A stretch of DNA of 64,000 nt. Origin: Immersiella caudata. Lineage: Eukaryota; Ascomycota; Sordariomycetes; Sordariales; Lasiosphaeriaceae. Below, one piece after another: positions 46,516-57,289 of the stretch; the first letter of the stretch is position 1, and the number at the start of each line of letters is the position of its first letter. A program made the translations under genes and the position numbers. Location of the stretch: NCBI GenBank assembly GCA_030512335.1, contig JAULSU010000003.1, positions 3,162,001 through 3,226,000 of the forward strand, read 5' to 3'. The notes under the pieces were generated by a model that was not told where the DNA came from, did not search any database, and worked only from the letters and a program-made list of their open reading frames with translations.

Positions 46516-48294
46516 ATGGCTCCCACCATCCAGACCGCAACTCTGAATGCGTCGTACCCTCTATACGCCTGCGATTTCGACCCCCAAGATGCGAACCGGT
46601 TGATAGTGGGTGGTGGTGGCGGTGCAACCAAGAGCGGCGTCCCCAACAAGATCAGCGTCGTCGATGCCTCGCACCTCGAGTCGCTCCAGGTCGTCTCCGA
46701 GCTCGATCTCAGCCGGGACGAAGATAGCGTCACAAGTCTTGCCGTAGGGCCGCGAAGGAGGAATTCAATAGTTTTATTCACCGGCATCAACTCGAGCCCC
46801 GCCGAAATACAAAAGGGGAAGAATGAACACTTTCGCGTCTTCGCCGTGGACCCATCGACAAAGGCCAAGACCACCCCTAAGATCACCGAGGTATCCAGGA
46901 CTGCGCTATTCTCACACAAAGATCAGGACGCATATCAGAGAGTGCTGAGGATGTCGCCGGCGTTTCCAGACAAGGCGCAGATCGGTGCGGTTGCAACTGG
47001 CTTTGCGAAGGAGGCTGAGATTGTCGTCTTCGATGTCCCAGCGACCGGTGGCGCCCCAAAGCCCAGAGGAAGGCTCGAGCTCGCCAAAGAGGCAGTGGAT
47101 CTCGACATAATACAGACGGGAGACGGCGAGTACCAGCTGGTATATTGCGACAACTACGAGATCTACAGAGTCAACATCGGGAAGAAGAGCGTCGATGGCC
47201 CACACTGCGTTTTCACAGTGCCGCATGACGAAATTCCCCGTCCTTCGTTCCGAGCGCTTCGCTACCTCACACCTACCTTTGTGCTGGCCGCCGCCAACAT
47301 CCCCCAGGGCGGCGGAATCGTTCTTCAAGGGTTCCGTCTCCCCAAGCTGGAGGACGGAAGCAAAGCGAAAGCACGGCTTGCCGTTTCGACGAGACTTCCC
47401 AAGACCGTTGCCCGGGCCACAGGCATGGCAGTACGAAATCTCTCTCCGCCGAGCGCTCCTACCGCCAAGTATGGCGACGCACAATTCGCCATCGCTGTGG
47501 CAGGCTCAGACAGCTCCGTTTCGTTATATAAGCTCGACCACGACGCCGTCGGCAGCGTCGAGCTTATCGCTAACCTCAACCCCATCACCACGCTCCCCTC
47601 CGTCCATCCAGGCCCAATCTCAGGCCTCGTATTCTCCCACTTTGCTCCCCCCAAGACTCCTACCATGCGCGTCCTTCACCTCAAGCTGGCCTCCATCGGC
47701 TCCATAGGAAATTCCTGCGTCATCCATGCCCTTCCCCTTCAGCGCCTCCCCGACAAGACCTCGGCCGCCGCGCGCCGCGCCGGTCCACCTCGTCAACCGC
47801 GCTACGTCCTCGCACTGAAGAGTTACGGCCCCTCTCCGCGAGGCCTCCTAATGGGCCTCGCCTTCGTGGTCCTCTTGATGGCCATCCTCGGCCAAGGTCT
47901 CATGGAAGTGCAAGGCCTGGCTCCCTCCATCATCGGCGCCCGACATGTCGTACCCACCTCCTGGCACGCAAACTACGCCACCCTTAAGGACGCAGCAGAA
48001 AAACATTTTCTCTCTGACTACCTTGTCGGCACCAAACTCGCCAACGATGACAAGGTGGTTGTCTTGGATGTCGATGACGATAACCAAGAAGTCCGTGTTG
48101 ACACGCACGATGAAGAACTTCACGGTCCGGCTGTAGAGTGGAGTGAGCTTCCTGCTGATCAGAAGGATGCCTGGAAGGAAAAGCTGAAGCGCGCTGGTCA
48201 CTGGGGCGAGCAAATGGGCGAAGCTGTCTTCAAGGGCGTGTTGTTCGGAGAGATTGCCGGGGCAGTAGGAAACGCTGTCAGGCAGGGGCTTTGA
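46516..48294 (+). CDS. SEC12: SEC12-like guanine nucleotide exchange factor for Sar1
   Basis: 592 aa, intronless. Sec12 is an ER membrane protein that loads Sar1 with GTP and so starts COPII coat assembly. The N-terminal 430 residues form a WD40-type beta-propeller. Its Gly-rich loop near residues 34-48 (GGGGGATKSGVPN) is the K-loop that binds potassium and contacts Sar1, a signature of the family. One membrane segment, GLLMGLAFVVLLMAILGQGL (about residues 442-462), makes it a type II protein with a cytosolic propeller and a lumenal tail of about 130 residues. The tail is acidic, then amphipathic (EKLKRAGHWGEQMGEAV). There is no HDEL signal at the end. It faces the first DUF5672 gene tail to tail, 267 bp away, across a 14-T run. 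Confidence 0.92.
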   Translation: MAPTIQTATLNASYPLYACDFDPQDANRLIVGGGGGATKSGVPNKISVVDASHLESLQVVSELDLSRDEDSVTSLAVGPRRRNSIVLFTGINSSPAEIQKGKNEHFRVFAVDPSTKAKTTPKITEVSRTALFSHKDQDAYQRVLRMSPAFPDKAQIGAVATGFAKEAEIVVFDVPATGGAPKPRGRLELAKEAVDLDIIQTGDGEYQLVYCDNYEIYRVNIGKKSVDGPHCVFTVPHDEIPRPSFRALRYLTPTFVLAAANIPQGGGIVLQGFRLPKLEDGSKAKARLAVSTRLPKTVARATGMAVRNLSPPSAPTAKYGDAQFAIAVAGSDSSVSLYKLDHDAVGSVELIANLNPITTLPSVHPGPISGLVFSHFAPPKTPTMRVLHLKLASIGSIGNSCVIHALPLQRLPDKTSAAARRAGPPRQPRYVLALKSYGPSPRGLLMGLAFVVLLMAILGQGLMEVQGLAPSIIGARHVVPTSWHANYATLKDAAEKHFLSDYLVGTKLANDDKVVVLDVDDDNQEVRVDTHDEELHGPAVEWSELPADQKDAWKEKLKRAGHWGEQMGEAVFKGVLFGEIAGAVGNAVRQGL

Positions 48295-48561
48295 GCCAGT
48301 TGAAACAGTTGCATGTGAGATGAAAGCTACGGGTTAACGTAATGTGTAAATGGCAGAGTGGCGGGTCGTACTATATGCTTTGGCTTTTTTTTTTTTTTGG
48401 CGAGGTTCTCACTGAAGCGGGTTTCTCATTGAAGCGGGGAATGTATCATAGACTTACGGGGCAGGCATTTATATGTGCCTTACTTGGATCATTTACAGTC
48501 ACACCTACATGGAATCACGCCCAGGGCTATTTATCTCTTTTCATGGGTGATTTATATGATA

Positions 48562-50036
48562 TCAAAACCAAGGCACCACATCCCAAGCAGGATACTCCTC
48601 CCCATCCTCCACATCCCCTCCCCTTGCCACCCCCACACCCATTCCCACAAACCCTGGTATAATCCCCGGGTCCCTCTTCCAAACGCTCCCGCACTCCCCC
48701 GGAAGATATTGCGCAGCATCCATCTCCAGCGTCATCTTGATCTCGGGACAGTAATCCCATATGTGCTTTCTCTGCGCCGGCGTGCCCCAGACTCCGCCAG
48801 GTAATAGCTTCCCGGATTTTCCGGTGTGGTAGCCCATGGGTTCGTAGAAGCCGTCGCGCCAGGAATCGAGGGAGGGAATGTACGCCCCCTCGCGCGCGGC
48901 ATCAAGGGTGGTGTTTCCACTCTCTGAGGAGTTGGAGCGGTGAAGGGTGGATGTGATGGTGGTGTGTGTGGAATTTAAGGGGGTGGATGAGTTGGAGAGG
49001 TGAGATACGTGGACGGTCTCGCCCTGATGTTGCTCGCCGGAGAAAACGGCGGACACGGTCCCGTTTGCGAGACGGGCGCCGGGGCGATGGCCGAGGCGAT
49101 CAGTGAGCCAGACGTCTTCGGGCTCGGAGCCGTCACGGCGGATTTGGTTGCGCAGGATCTGGACGATGGCGCTCACGCGGCGCAGTGAGAGGCCACCGTT
49201 CCCGCCGAAGCGAGAGTTGGGCTTCCAGGGGGCGCCGACCCAATCGTAGTCGAGGTAGTCGTTGAGAGTGCGGCGGCTGTTGGCGCAGAGCATCTGGTGG
49301 TTGGTGTTAGCTACTAACTCCCATTTTAGAACAATGATTGCATGTCTCAGGAGGCCTGAGGAGGTAACTCCTCGTCCTCCTCGTCCTCCTCCTCCTCCTG
49401 AGACAATGGGGATAAAAAGACTGAACGGGCAAACTAAACAGCCGCAATCGCACATACACTGTCGGTCTGGAAGATGAGGAGCCACTCAGCGGGGTTAAGG
49501 AGGGTCTCGTAGACCCAGAGATTGGTGAGGAAGCGGCTGATTTCTTCCTGAGAGCCGACAGACATGTTGGATGGGATGTATGTGAGGTCAAGCTTGCCGG
49601 CTGCGACCTGGTGGCGAATAGAGACGCTCTGGTTAAGCTTGGCGACGCTCTCGATGGAGCCCATGAAGCGGAAGCGCCAGTCGGGAGGAACAACGCTGAT
49701 GAAGTGAAGCATCAAAGGTGCGAGGAGTGCAAGCGGGCGATTCTCAATCAGCAGGGCGACCTTGGACTCATTGAACGTTGACGCTTGGCGTTGGTAATGG
49801 TATTCGATCGAGACACTGGGGATGGGGAGGGGCATGTTGATGCCCACGAAAGCCATGGTCTTGCAGGAGAGCCAGAGGGTGATGAGAGCCATCAAAACAG
49901 CGCCGGCAAGGCGCATTCGGCGACTTGTCCGTCCCCATGTCGCGAGGGCGAGTCGTTTGCCTTGATTGTAGACATGGTCCACCGTTACCCCCTCGAGGGG
50001 ACTGCTGCGCTTCTCAAGGTGCTTGAACAGCGCCAT
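48562..50036 (-). CDS. DUF5672 glycosyltransferase-like type II membrane protein, paralogue A
   Basis: Exons 50036-49458 and 49293-48562, separated by a 164-nt intron (GTATGT donor, CCACCAG acceptor, phase 0); 436 aa. The ATG at 50036 starts MALFKHLEKRSSPLEG; a single N-terminal anchor (MRLAGAVLMALITLWLSCKT) follows basic residues, so the catalytic part should face the Golgi lumen. Family blocks shared with paralogue B: KVALLIENRPL, MLHFISVVPPDWRF, LIFQTDSMLCANS, LDYDWVGAPW and FGGNGGLSLRRVSAI. The acidic TDS/ESD position resembles the metal-binding DxD of glycosyltransferases (inference). An Asn/Ser/Thr-rich insert of about 50 residues with several N-glycosylation sequons (LNSTHTT, HRSNSSESGNTT), absent from B, sits before the last block. 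Reaction and substrate are unknown. Confidence 0.88.
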
Positions 50037-50718
50037 ACTGGTCCCAGCCAAATGAGATAAAACACACAAAAAATGAGCGGATCCCTATTCTAGGTATCGT
50101 CCTGGCGGGGATATCGCCCACCGGCGGGCCCGATCAGCAATGGGACAGATTTCAGTCTGTCTCGATTGCAAGAGACCACATCGTCGTCATGTGCGCAACT
50201 GAAGCAACCATCATTACCGCTGTGAGAAGTGACGGGGGTGTTGCAAACAAATGCAATGTGAAAGGGGGGGGGGTTGGATCCGAGCGCCCAAAGGCCGTCG
50301 TCATGCAGGCAGCACATGGTGTTGCCGTGAAAGGAATAGCTCTTCAATCAATGCGGCTCCCGCTCAATTATTGACCTGCAAAGTGCTGTGTCGTTTCAGC
50401 GCTGCAACGGCGGCATAGTGGCAAACTTTAGCCCCACCTCTGAAAAGCTTCGAAGAGACTCGATGCCGCGTTTCCGACTGAACAAAACCCTCTCGATCAC
50501 CTTCTTCTCGTCAAACGTAGATGCCACAAGCGCGTAGCCTGTCGACCTTAGCAGCATCCTGATTGCCATTGTCGTCAACAAAGACGGAAACCCGCACCGG
50601 ACAGTTCGGGCAGAACGCCAAGCTTCCAGGTCCAAATGTAACCTCGCCCTACACCCCTGTCAGTCAGTTCGGGATGGGCCCCCTTTTTGAACGCTTCGGG
50701 ACCAGTCAACGCTTGCGG

Positions 50719-50797
50719 CAGAGGCCAAGCCTTACGAAGCTTGGCTAGTCGTTTTCTTCGACCAGGGGTTCGGGTCCCCTGCCAGTCTTGGTCTCTG
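50719..50797 (+). other. Structured, tRNA-like multi-hairpin segment of unknown role
   Basis: An 11-bp outer stem can form between 50719-50729 (CAGAGGCCAAG) and 50787-50797 (CTTGGTCTCTG) with one G-T wobble. Inside are two hairpins: GTCG-TTTTCTT-CGAC (50748-50762) and AGGGG-TTCGGGT-CCCCT (50764-50780), the latter resembling a tRNA T arm. A competing hairpin, CCAAGC-CTTACGAA-GCTTGG (50725-50744), uses part of the outer stem. No 7-bp acceptor stem, A box or Pol III T run is present, so it is not called as a tRNA. It could be leader RNA of paralogue B or chance. Confidence 0.35.
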
Positions 50798-50958
50798 GGG
50801 AGAAATCCACTATGTAAAAAGCAAAGACCCTCAGCCCAGGCACCGACCGCCATGGACACGACACACTCCGCCCACCATCCAGACATCTCTAATTGTCCCT
50901 GGCGTGGTGTTTGATGCCTCTTTACAGATGAACCCACTCATTTGAGCAACTCCGGTCG

Positions 50959-50975
50959 CCCCCCCCCCCCCCCCC
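50959..50975. repeat. 17-nt cytosine run
   Basis: An unbroken C17 followed by TTCTCGTCACC and the ATG at 50987. It lies in the leader or core promoter of paralogue B. Its length is likely variable and hard to sequence. Confidence 0.9.
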
Positions 50976-50986
50976 TTCTCGTCACC

Positions 50987-52142
50987 ATGGCGGCAGCTCT
51001 GAGTTCAGGAACGTCATCCATCTTCGTACCCTCACGCGCCAAGATATTACTGTTCATCTCCTTGGCCATAACGTGAGTGAGAGTGATAATGAGTCCTGTC
51101 ATGATGAGAGTCCGCTGAGATTGTTTTTTTTCGCGACCTGCTTAGGTGGTGGTTTGCATCCGTTCTGCCGCGCTACAAGCCAGCAATCCAGGAGAAGTTC
51201 AAGGCCAGGCTGGACGACGCGCTCCAGGCACTCCCCTCCATCAAGGTCGACTGGAATCGTCAGAGCCATGACCCGCACGACGCTTACAATGCGTCCAAGG
51301 TCGCGCTGATGATTGAGCCGAGGCCCCTCCCGCACCTTGTGCCGCACTTGCTGCACATGATATCCACTGTGCCCCCGGACTGGCGATTTCTATTCATCGG
51401 CTCTGCGGAAAGTGTTGTCAGTGTTGGCAGGGCCTACGCCACGCAGTACCAGCAAGTAATCGGGAAGCTGGACTTGATGGTGCTTCCCGAACCCTGGAAC
51501 ATCTCCAGCAAGGAACACGTCTTCAGAACTCTGACGGATGCGAGATTCTACGACGAGTTCCTGCCCAGCGTTGAGTGGATTCTAAAGTACGAGTCCGACG
51601 CTATCCTCTGCGCAAACTCTGACAGGTCCCTCAACGAGTGGCTGGACTGGAGCTGGGTCGGTGCTCCTCGAACCTTCGCCGATCAGTTTCCTGGCAACGG
51701 CGGCCTTTCGCTTCGTCGTGTATCGGCCATCCGCCGAGTGTTGAGCTTCCAGGCGAGGTACAACGACTCGGAGCCAGAAGACGAGTGGTTCTCGAAGCGG
51801 ATTTATCTTTTGCCCGACGTCAAGGTGGCCTTGCCGACCGACCAGCCTCTGTCTGTCGAAGACGTGTACTTCCCCGACGCAATGGGGTACCATGTCCGCG
51901 ACGGTGGCAGGACGCCTCTGAACTACCAGGTGTGGGGAGAGCCAGGGCAACGGGGAGCAATCTTTGACTATTGCCCAGAGCTCACAATGATCATGGAAAT
52001 GAAGCTGGAGAGGGAGCGGTGCCGTGAGGGCTCTCCCGTGGCCAACCCCGCGTTCCAGACCGGAGACGAGGCAAGAAAGTCATTTCTTGACCACATCAAA
52101 CAGTCTCAGCGGGAACATGAAGGTGCCCAATCTGGAGGTTAG
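50987..52142 (+). CDS. DUF5672 glycosyltransferase-like type II membrane protein, paralogue B
   Basis: Exons 50987-51072 and 51146-52142, intron with GTGAGT donor and a T-rich CTTAG acceptor, phase 2; 360 aa. The start MAAALSSGTSSIF is the only ATG placing the anchor correctly: basic SRAK, then ILLFISLAITWWFASVL, which the intron splits. The lumenal domain repeats the family blocks of paralogue A: KVALMIEPRPL, LLHMISTVPPDWRFLFIG, ILKYESDAILCANSDRSL, WSWVGAPR and FPGNGGLSLRRVSAIRR, then GYHVRDGG and WGEPGQRGAIFDYCPE. It lacks A's sequon-rich insert. Intron positions differ between the two genes, so the duplication is not a recent tandem copy. The stop codon is 12 bp from that of the ankyrin gene on the other strand. 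Confidence 0.9.
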
Positions 52143-52154
52143 CAACTACCTTGA

Positions 52155-54472
52155 CTAGTTTCCTGCGGCTTGCACGGGCAACTGCGCCGTGGTCCCATTC
52201 ATATCAACGTGATACTCCAACGCATCAGAGAAAGCATCGTCTGATGCTGATTCCGATTCTTCTCCTTCGCTGTCCTGGTCACTTGGCAGTGCGTGCAAAG
52301 TTTGATTGGCAGCCACAACCGAGTCCAAGAGCATCTCGAATGCCTCCCTGAGCCCCTTGTCGATATCCGATCGGGCTTCAAAGCACTGGCGAGCCGTCTG
52401 GCCTGCTTTGTTTTTCAGGGACAGATCGAGGCCGCGCAGGCCGTGGGTACCCAGGATGCTCATAGTTTCGGCGTCGGACACGGCAGCGAAATGGAGCACG
52501 GTAGAGCCGTCGGTGTGATCAATGGTGGAATAATCGACGCCGCGCTCTAACAACAACCGGAGGCCGTCGTGGGATCGGTAAATCATGGCAAGGGACAGCG
52601 GCGTGTCGTCATCAGGCGACCGGTGGTTGACATCTGCGCCGTGGTCAAGCAAGAAACGGGCCACATCTACCGAGCTAACAGCGTACATGAGCCCCGTGAA
52701 CCCCCATGGCACGGTTTCGTCGTCGACATGCATCCCAGCACGAAGCATCTGCTTCACAGCCGCGAGCCGGCCGTTGGTACAGGCCCAGTGGAATGCGTTC
52801 CGTCCGTAAACGTCGGTGCGGCTTGGGTCGGCTCCGTTGCGGAGGAGCAGTTGGAAACACCCGCGCCAGTTCTTCGATGTGAGCGAGATCATCAGCGGCG
52901 TGAGCTTGTTGTGGACGGTAGCCGTGTTGACATCGGCGCCCAGACGCAGCAGCGTTCGGACGGCCGCCGCGTTTCCGCGCCGTGCGGCCCAATAGACGGG
53001 TGTATATCCTGCTCGGTCGTAACTATTAATGGCGCTTTGCCAGTTGGGCAGCCCACGCAGCGCCAACTCGAGATCGCCGAACCGCTGCTCGGTGATGATG
53101 AGCGTGGGATGCGGAAGGTCCAGTTCCTCGATGTATCGCGAGATGGGCAAGAGGCGACGCCACTGCTCCAAGGTCGCGGGCGGTGCCGTCTCGGCCAGCA
53201 CCTCCAATGCGGCAGCCCGTCCAGCCGACACGCCATTGTCATTGTGCACGTTTGCATCGGCGCCGTATGCCAGGAGTATTTGCACCGCGTCGACCCTTCG
53301 AAACCCCACAGCCACAAACAGGGCCGTGGCGCCGTCGGCGAAAAACACATCGTTGACCGACTCTCTGTCCCTCTCCAGCGCCGCTTTGAGCAAGGCAGAG
53401 TTTCCGCTCTGGACGCCGAAATGCGTGCTCCCCACCCGAGCTTCGACTCGACGCCGGAGAATCAGCCCAAACGTGGGCCCGCCTGTGGCCTTTTTAGACA
53501 CTGCGACATGCAACGAGTAGTGCATCATCCACCGCGGGAAGATGTAGGTCACCTCGGCGTACGACCGACCTCGGTTGCGACACGTCGACTTGTCGCATTC
53601 GACGTGGCGTCCGTCCAGCGATCCAAAGTAGCTGACGAACAGAGAGCCCACCAAGCTGCCGAAGGGATTCAGGTTGAGATCCGGCGCGCCTGGGTTGCTG
53701 TGGCATTGGCAAGGGCAGCCGACGGAACAGCGTGCGACGAGGTACTGCGCGTGAATGGCAACTGGTTCCCGCCCTGGTCCCTCTCCCTGCGACAGGAGAG
53801 AAAACGATTCTCTGTTCATTATTTGTCCAGATTTCTCAGCCTTCGTCTCCGTTTGCGTGGAAAGACTGGACGCGCTGGAGCTTCTCCTCTTCAGACTCTG
53901 GATTCCAGTAACGACCAGTTGAATAGCGTCATGTGTCTGGGTGACGGAGCCACTGGACTTCGGCATCAGCAACCGGAGCGTATAGTTGTAGATGTATGTA
54001 ACAACGAGCTTTCCACTTAGACGGCTCCAAAATAAACATACGCAATGTAAGAGGTCAAGATGCTGTCAATGGTGGAATGCATCTCTCGTATTCGACGTGT
54101 CTCTTCTTTCACCGCAGACCTCAACTTGATCCACCGTGTCCTCTGGACAGCTTTTCGGCTCACCACGAGCTGCTCCGCGTAGCCGCTGAGCTTGCCAAGT
54201 GAAGAACCCGCTGCTCGAAGTTGGTAATCGAGAACAGCATGGAAGCGAGCCGTTCCGGAGTCGTGGTCGCTCTGTTCCATGACCAGACATGTTTCCTTGA
54301 CTCGCTCTAGAAGAACGCTGAAAACGGCAATGGTGTTGTTCAAGGCGAGAATCTCGTCAGGGGCATTCTTCCACGACTGGATGGTCTGCATCAGCCCATG
54401 TGATAACCGTACGCTGGCTTCTAAAATATTGACCGTCGCCCCTAAGGTGCCGACGACCGTAAATGGATCCAT
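52155..54472 (-). CDS. Fungal STAND-type N-terminal domain, Cys-rich module and ankyrin repeats
   Basis: Exons 54472-54042 and 53952-52155, with an 89-nt intron (GTATGT donor, TCCAG acceptor, phase 2); 742 aa. Residues 1-140 (MDPFTVVGTLGATVNILEAS) form the helical N-terminal domain typical of fungal STAND/NLR-like proteins (PigL_N-like). A Ser/Thr-rich linker leads to a Cys module: CSVGCPCQCH at about 219-228 and CDKSTC at 263-268, followed by VTYIFPRWMM. From about residue 335 onward there are roughly seven ankyrin repeats (GYTPVYWAARRGN, LLRNGADPSRTDVYGRNAFHWA, FLLDHGADVNHRSPDDDTPLSLA), ending in an acidic tail. There is no NACHT or NB-ARC between the N domain and the repeats. A role in nonself or stress sensing is inference from the architecture. 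It is cytosolic, with no signal peptide. Confidence 0.88.
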
Positions 54473-57289
54473 GTTATTCCTGGTGTTCGATACGGGCAAC
54501 CGTATAGGATGGCGAAGGGTGCGGCGGTTCACACAGAAGCCGGGAAACCTAGGTAGCTTTTCAGGATTTTGAACACAATACCTGCGCTTGTCCCCAGCAA
54601 TCCTGCCATTTAGCCTGCGCATGGAAAAAGGCCCGGGAAGTGACCACAGCCAATGACTCTTGTGTAACCTGACCAAATCCTCCATCGGTTGTACGTGAAT
54701 CTAGGCAGAGTTGAGTGTTTCTGTGCGACGAAACCAGAACGATTGTTTGAGAAACGCAAAGAACATCAACCTAACCACGCGGCTTCTCAAGGCTGGTCCA
54801 GTGCACTGCAATCGTATCAGTAAACCAAATGTCCAAATGCCAAGGTGCCTAGATAGTTTCAGCAAAGGTTCGGGCAGCAAAGGTTCGGGAAGCCTTGAGT
54901 CTCGAAACAGGAGCTCCACAGATCCTCTGCCACTCTTTACCAGCGAACCCCTCAACGATTTGCAACCACACCTCTAGAAAACCTAGCGGGCACTTCCACA
55001 GTGTGCCTGCTGACGCCCCTAACAAAGATTTCCGGCCTCCTCAGTCAAGTTACATACCCGGTAGGGCGTAGCGGGCTACGTCACCAACGGAGGACTGCTT
55101 TCGGAGCGGAAGCCCGGTGGCCAAGTGCCGGAACTCCAGGACCGGCGCGGGTCTCGGCATGGATGAATCATCTCCGAGAACCATGGAGAGCCGACGAAAA
55201 ATCCCATATATTTGTCCGGAATCTCGGGCGGACCTCGGGGAATGGCCGGGAGTGAAGCCGTCTCGGGGTGGCTGGCACGGGAGCCAGTTGGGGTACGTAA
55301 TCGAGCCGTAACTTTCGCATCCGTGACCTGTATGCATGCCACGTTACCACCACTCGAGATGCTCGCCTTGATGCAACTGACACGACGCAATTTGCGATTG
55401 AGCCCAGCGGGTGACTTGTAACAGCCCGTCAGGTGTTCGGCGATGGCTTCAGAAAGAGATGGAACACCGTTGTACTTTTGGCTGCAACGGTTTCGCTCAG
55501 CGGGTGCAGGCCTTGTGCGGCTGTAACCAGAGGGAACATTACTTTCTGCTCTCGGTTGGAAATGCTGGCGGGATAACGTAGTGCCTTCCAAAGGGGGTGT
55601 CGAGAAAACAAGCTAAAGTCAGGTGCGGTTGGGAAAGTCGGAGGAAGGAACCAACTTCTATTGCTCCCCACGTGAGGCAAGTACAAAGTAATAAAGAAGA
55701 ATCTCGCTTCTCTGTATTTTTCGTTCTACCTGCTAAGCATGTAGAATTCAGTTTGTTTGCTTAAACACTGGTGTTCAGTCTTGGCGCCCCCTTTCTCCCT
55801 CGCCAGCCCTCCAAGTCCCACTTCCTGGGGAAGGAAAGTTGAAGCGAAGGCACAACATCCCTATCGTTTTCTGCCTTCTTGAATATATCGACGAAGACGC
55901 AAGACAAGCTGGTGAATTGACCGGCCCCAAATTGAGCTTGCGCGGTTGAGGACTGCGCTGCTCCTCCATTTGCTCCGATCAAGACACACGGGGAGGTATG
56001 ACGCACCCCAGACAATCACTACCCTTCTCCGCACTCGCACCCCATTTCAACCCGTCTGGAAGTTACAGGTGCGATTTTTTCGGTTCCACCATCCCGAAGG
56101 TCCACGGTGACATTTCAGACGACTTCAGCCAAAATCCATTGTCGCGATCGGATGGTCTTCTCCAAATTTGGGCCATTTTGCCGCGTCACCGCCCTTCAGG
56201 CCACATACCAAGCTTTGGCACCAAGACCGTTGGGGACATCCAGATCTGCCGGAAAGCGAACATCAACCGTGCGGCTGATCATCGCAGCACCACCTCTAGC
56301 GCATATTCTCCTCAATCTTCCCCGACTCTAGGGTCCACACGCAATGGCGAGTGTTTCGTGAGTTTTTCTTTGCGTCACTACTCATATGTTGGTGATTCTG
56401 ACCATATCCCCGAAAAAGCTAACGGGTTGATGGTGTTTGCTCGGGCATTTCGGCACCACCAGAGACCTTCTTTTCCCATCCTTCCCTCGCTGTTCCTTAC
56501 ATCCGTCGTTACCTAGCCTGTCGTGCCGAAGCAGCTTACCGGAGCCCCAGAAATCTGGCAGGTTATGGTGCTACCGGAACACGACCACGGTCATGTTCCT
56601 TACCCTTGGTCGGCTTCTTGATATTGAGCTTGCGTTGTACCACTATATCTGGAGTCCACCTCGGAACGACACAAGATGCATGCTTTCTTATTTCCGGTCA
56701 GGTACAATATCTCAAGAGCTGTGAAAATCACAACCTCCTTTTTTTTTTTTGGCTGAAACTTCAAGAAGCCCAAAGCTGGGGAACCTGCCACTTCGTTCTT
56801 CCCGGAGTAATCTTAGATCCGAGGAACCTCATCTGATGGGCTGTCTCAGCACACCACACCCGCGCTGGAAATACACATCTCAATAAGGCTCTGCGGCTAC
56901 AAAGTTACGTCTGAAATATGCATGGTAATATGGAAGCCGTGGCCCACACTACCTTTGGCCCCCGGCCGTGCTGCACCTCCCGGCAAGGTGGGATCTTTCC
57001 ATGCTTTTCATTTATATCCTAAGCGCACCCTTCCATTGAACTTTCCAGCTTCTTTTCGTCTGCAACCATACCTCGTGTACCTGTGAGGCCCTATGCCCCA
57101 TGCCAGGTCTGATGTCTTGGTTAAGAATCTCGGCGGCCCCTCACTTATGAGGGCAGGTCTTGTCCCTTCAGTTTTACCGTGACAGCCGCTTCGGACCGTG
57201 GCTCCTCTGCGCAGCTGCCTACGCTTGGCGCCTATAGACACGGCTTCCCTGTCCCCACGTCGGATATTATACAGAAAGCTTAGTTCACC
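54473..57289. other. 2.8 kb divergent intergenic stretch
   Basis: It lies between the ankyrin gene (minus) and the chitin deacetylase gene (plus) and must hold both promoters. It contains a 15-bp direct repeat (54862-54891) and a 12-T run (56739-56750). Open frames are short and unrecognisable. A small lineage-specific gene is possible but not supported. Confidence 0.5.
54862..54891. repeat. 15-bp direct tandem repeat, two copies
   Basis: GCAAAGGTTCGGGCA followed directly by GCAAAGGTTCGGGAA, one mismatch. It lies about 400 bp upstream of the ankyrin gene start, so it may be a duplicated regulator site. Confidence 0.85.

Larger units (their letters stand above)
50037..50986. promoter_or_regulatory. 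Bidirectional promoter of the two DUF5672 genes
   Basis: 950 bp lie between start codons that point away from each other. It includes a G10 run (50264-50273), a foldable segment at 50719-50797 and a C17 run (50959-50975) that ends 11 bp before the start codon of paralogue B. No clear TATA box is seen. Confidence 0.6.

Noticed and set aside
50764..50787. Possible tRNA gene (T-arm-like AGGGG-TTCGGGT-CCCCT)
   Set aside because: The seven bases after the T arm (GCCAGTC) have no matching 5' acceptor strand at a suitable distance, no A box is present and position 58 of the loop is not A. Kept only as a structured segment.
52569..54020. 483-aa open frame antisense to the ankyrin gene
   Set aside because: It is the complement of ankyrin-repeat coding sequence; composition and lack of any domain mark it as a shadow of GC-rich codons.
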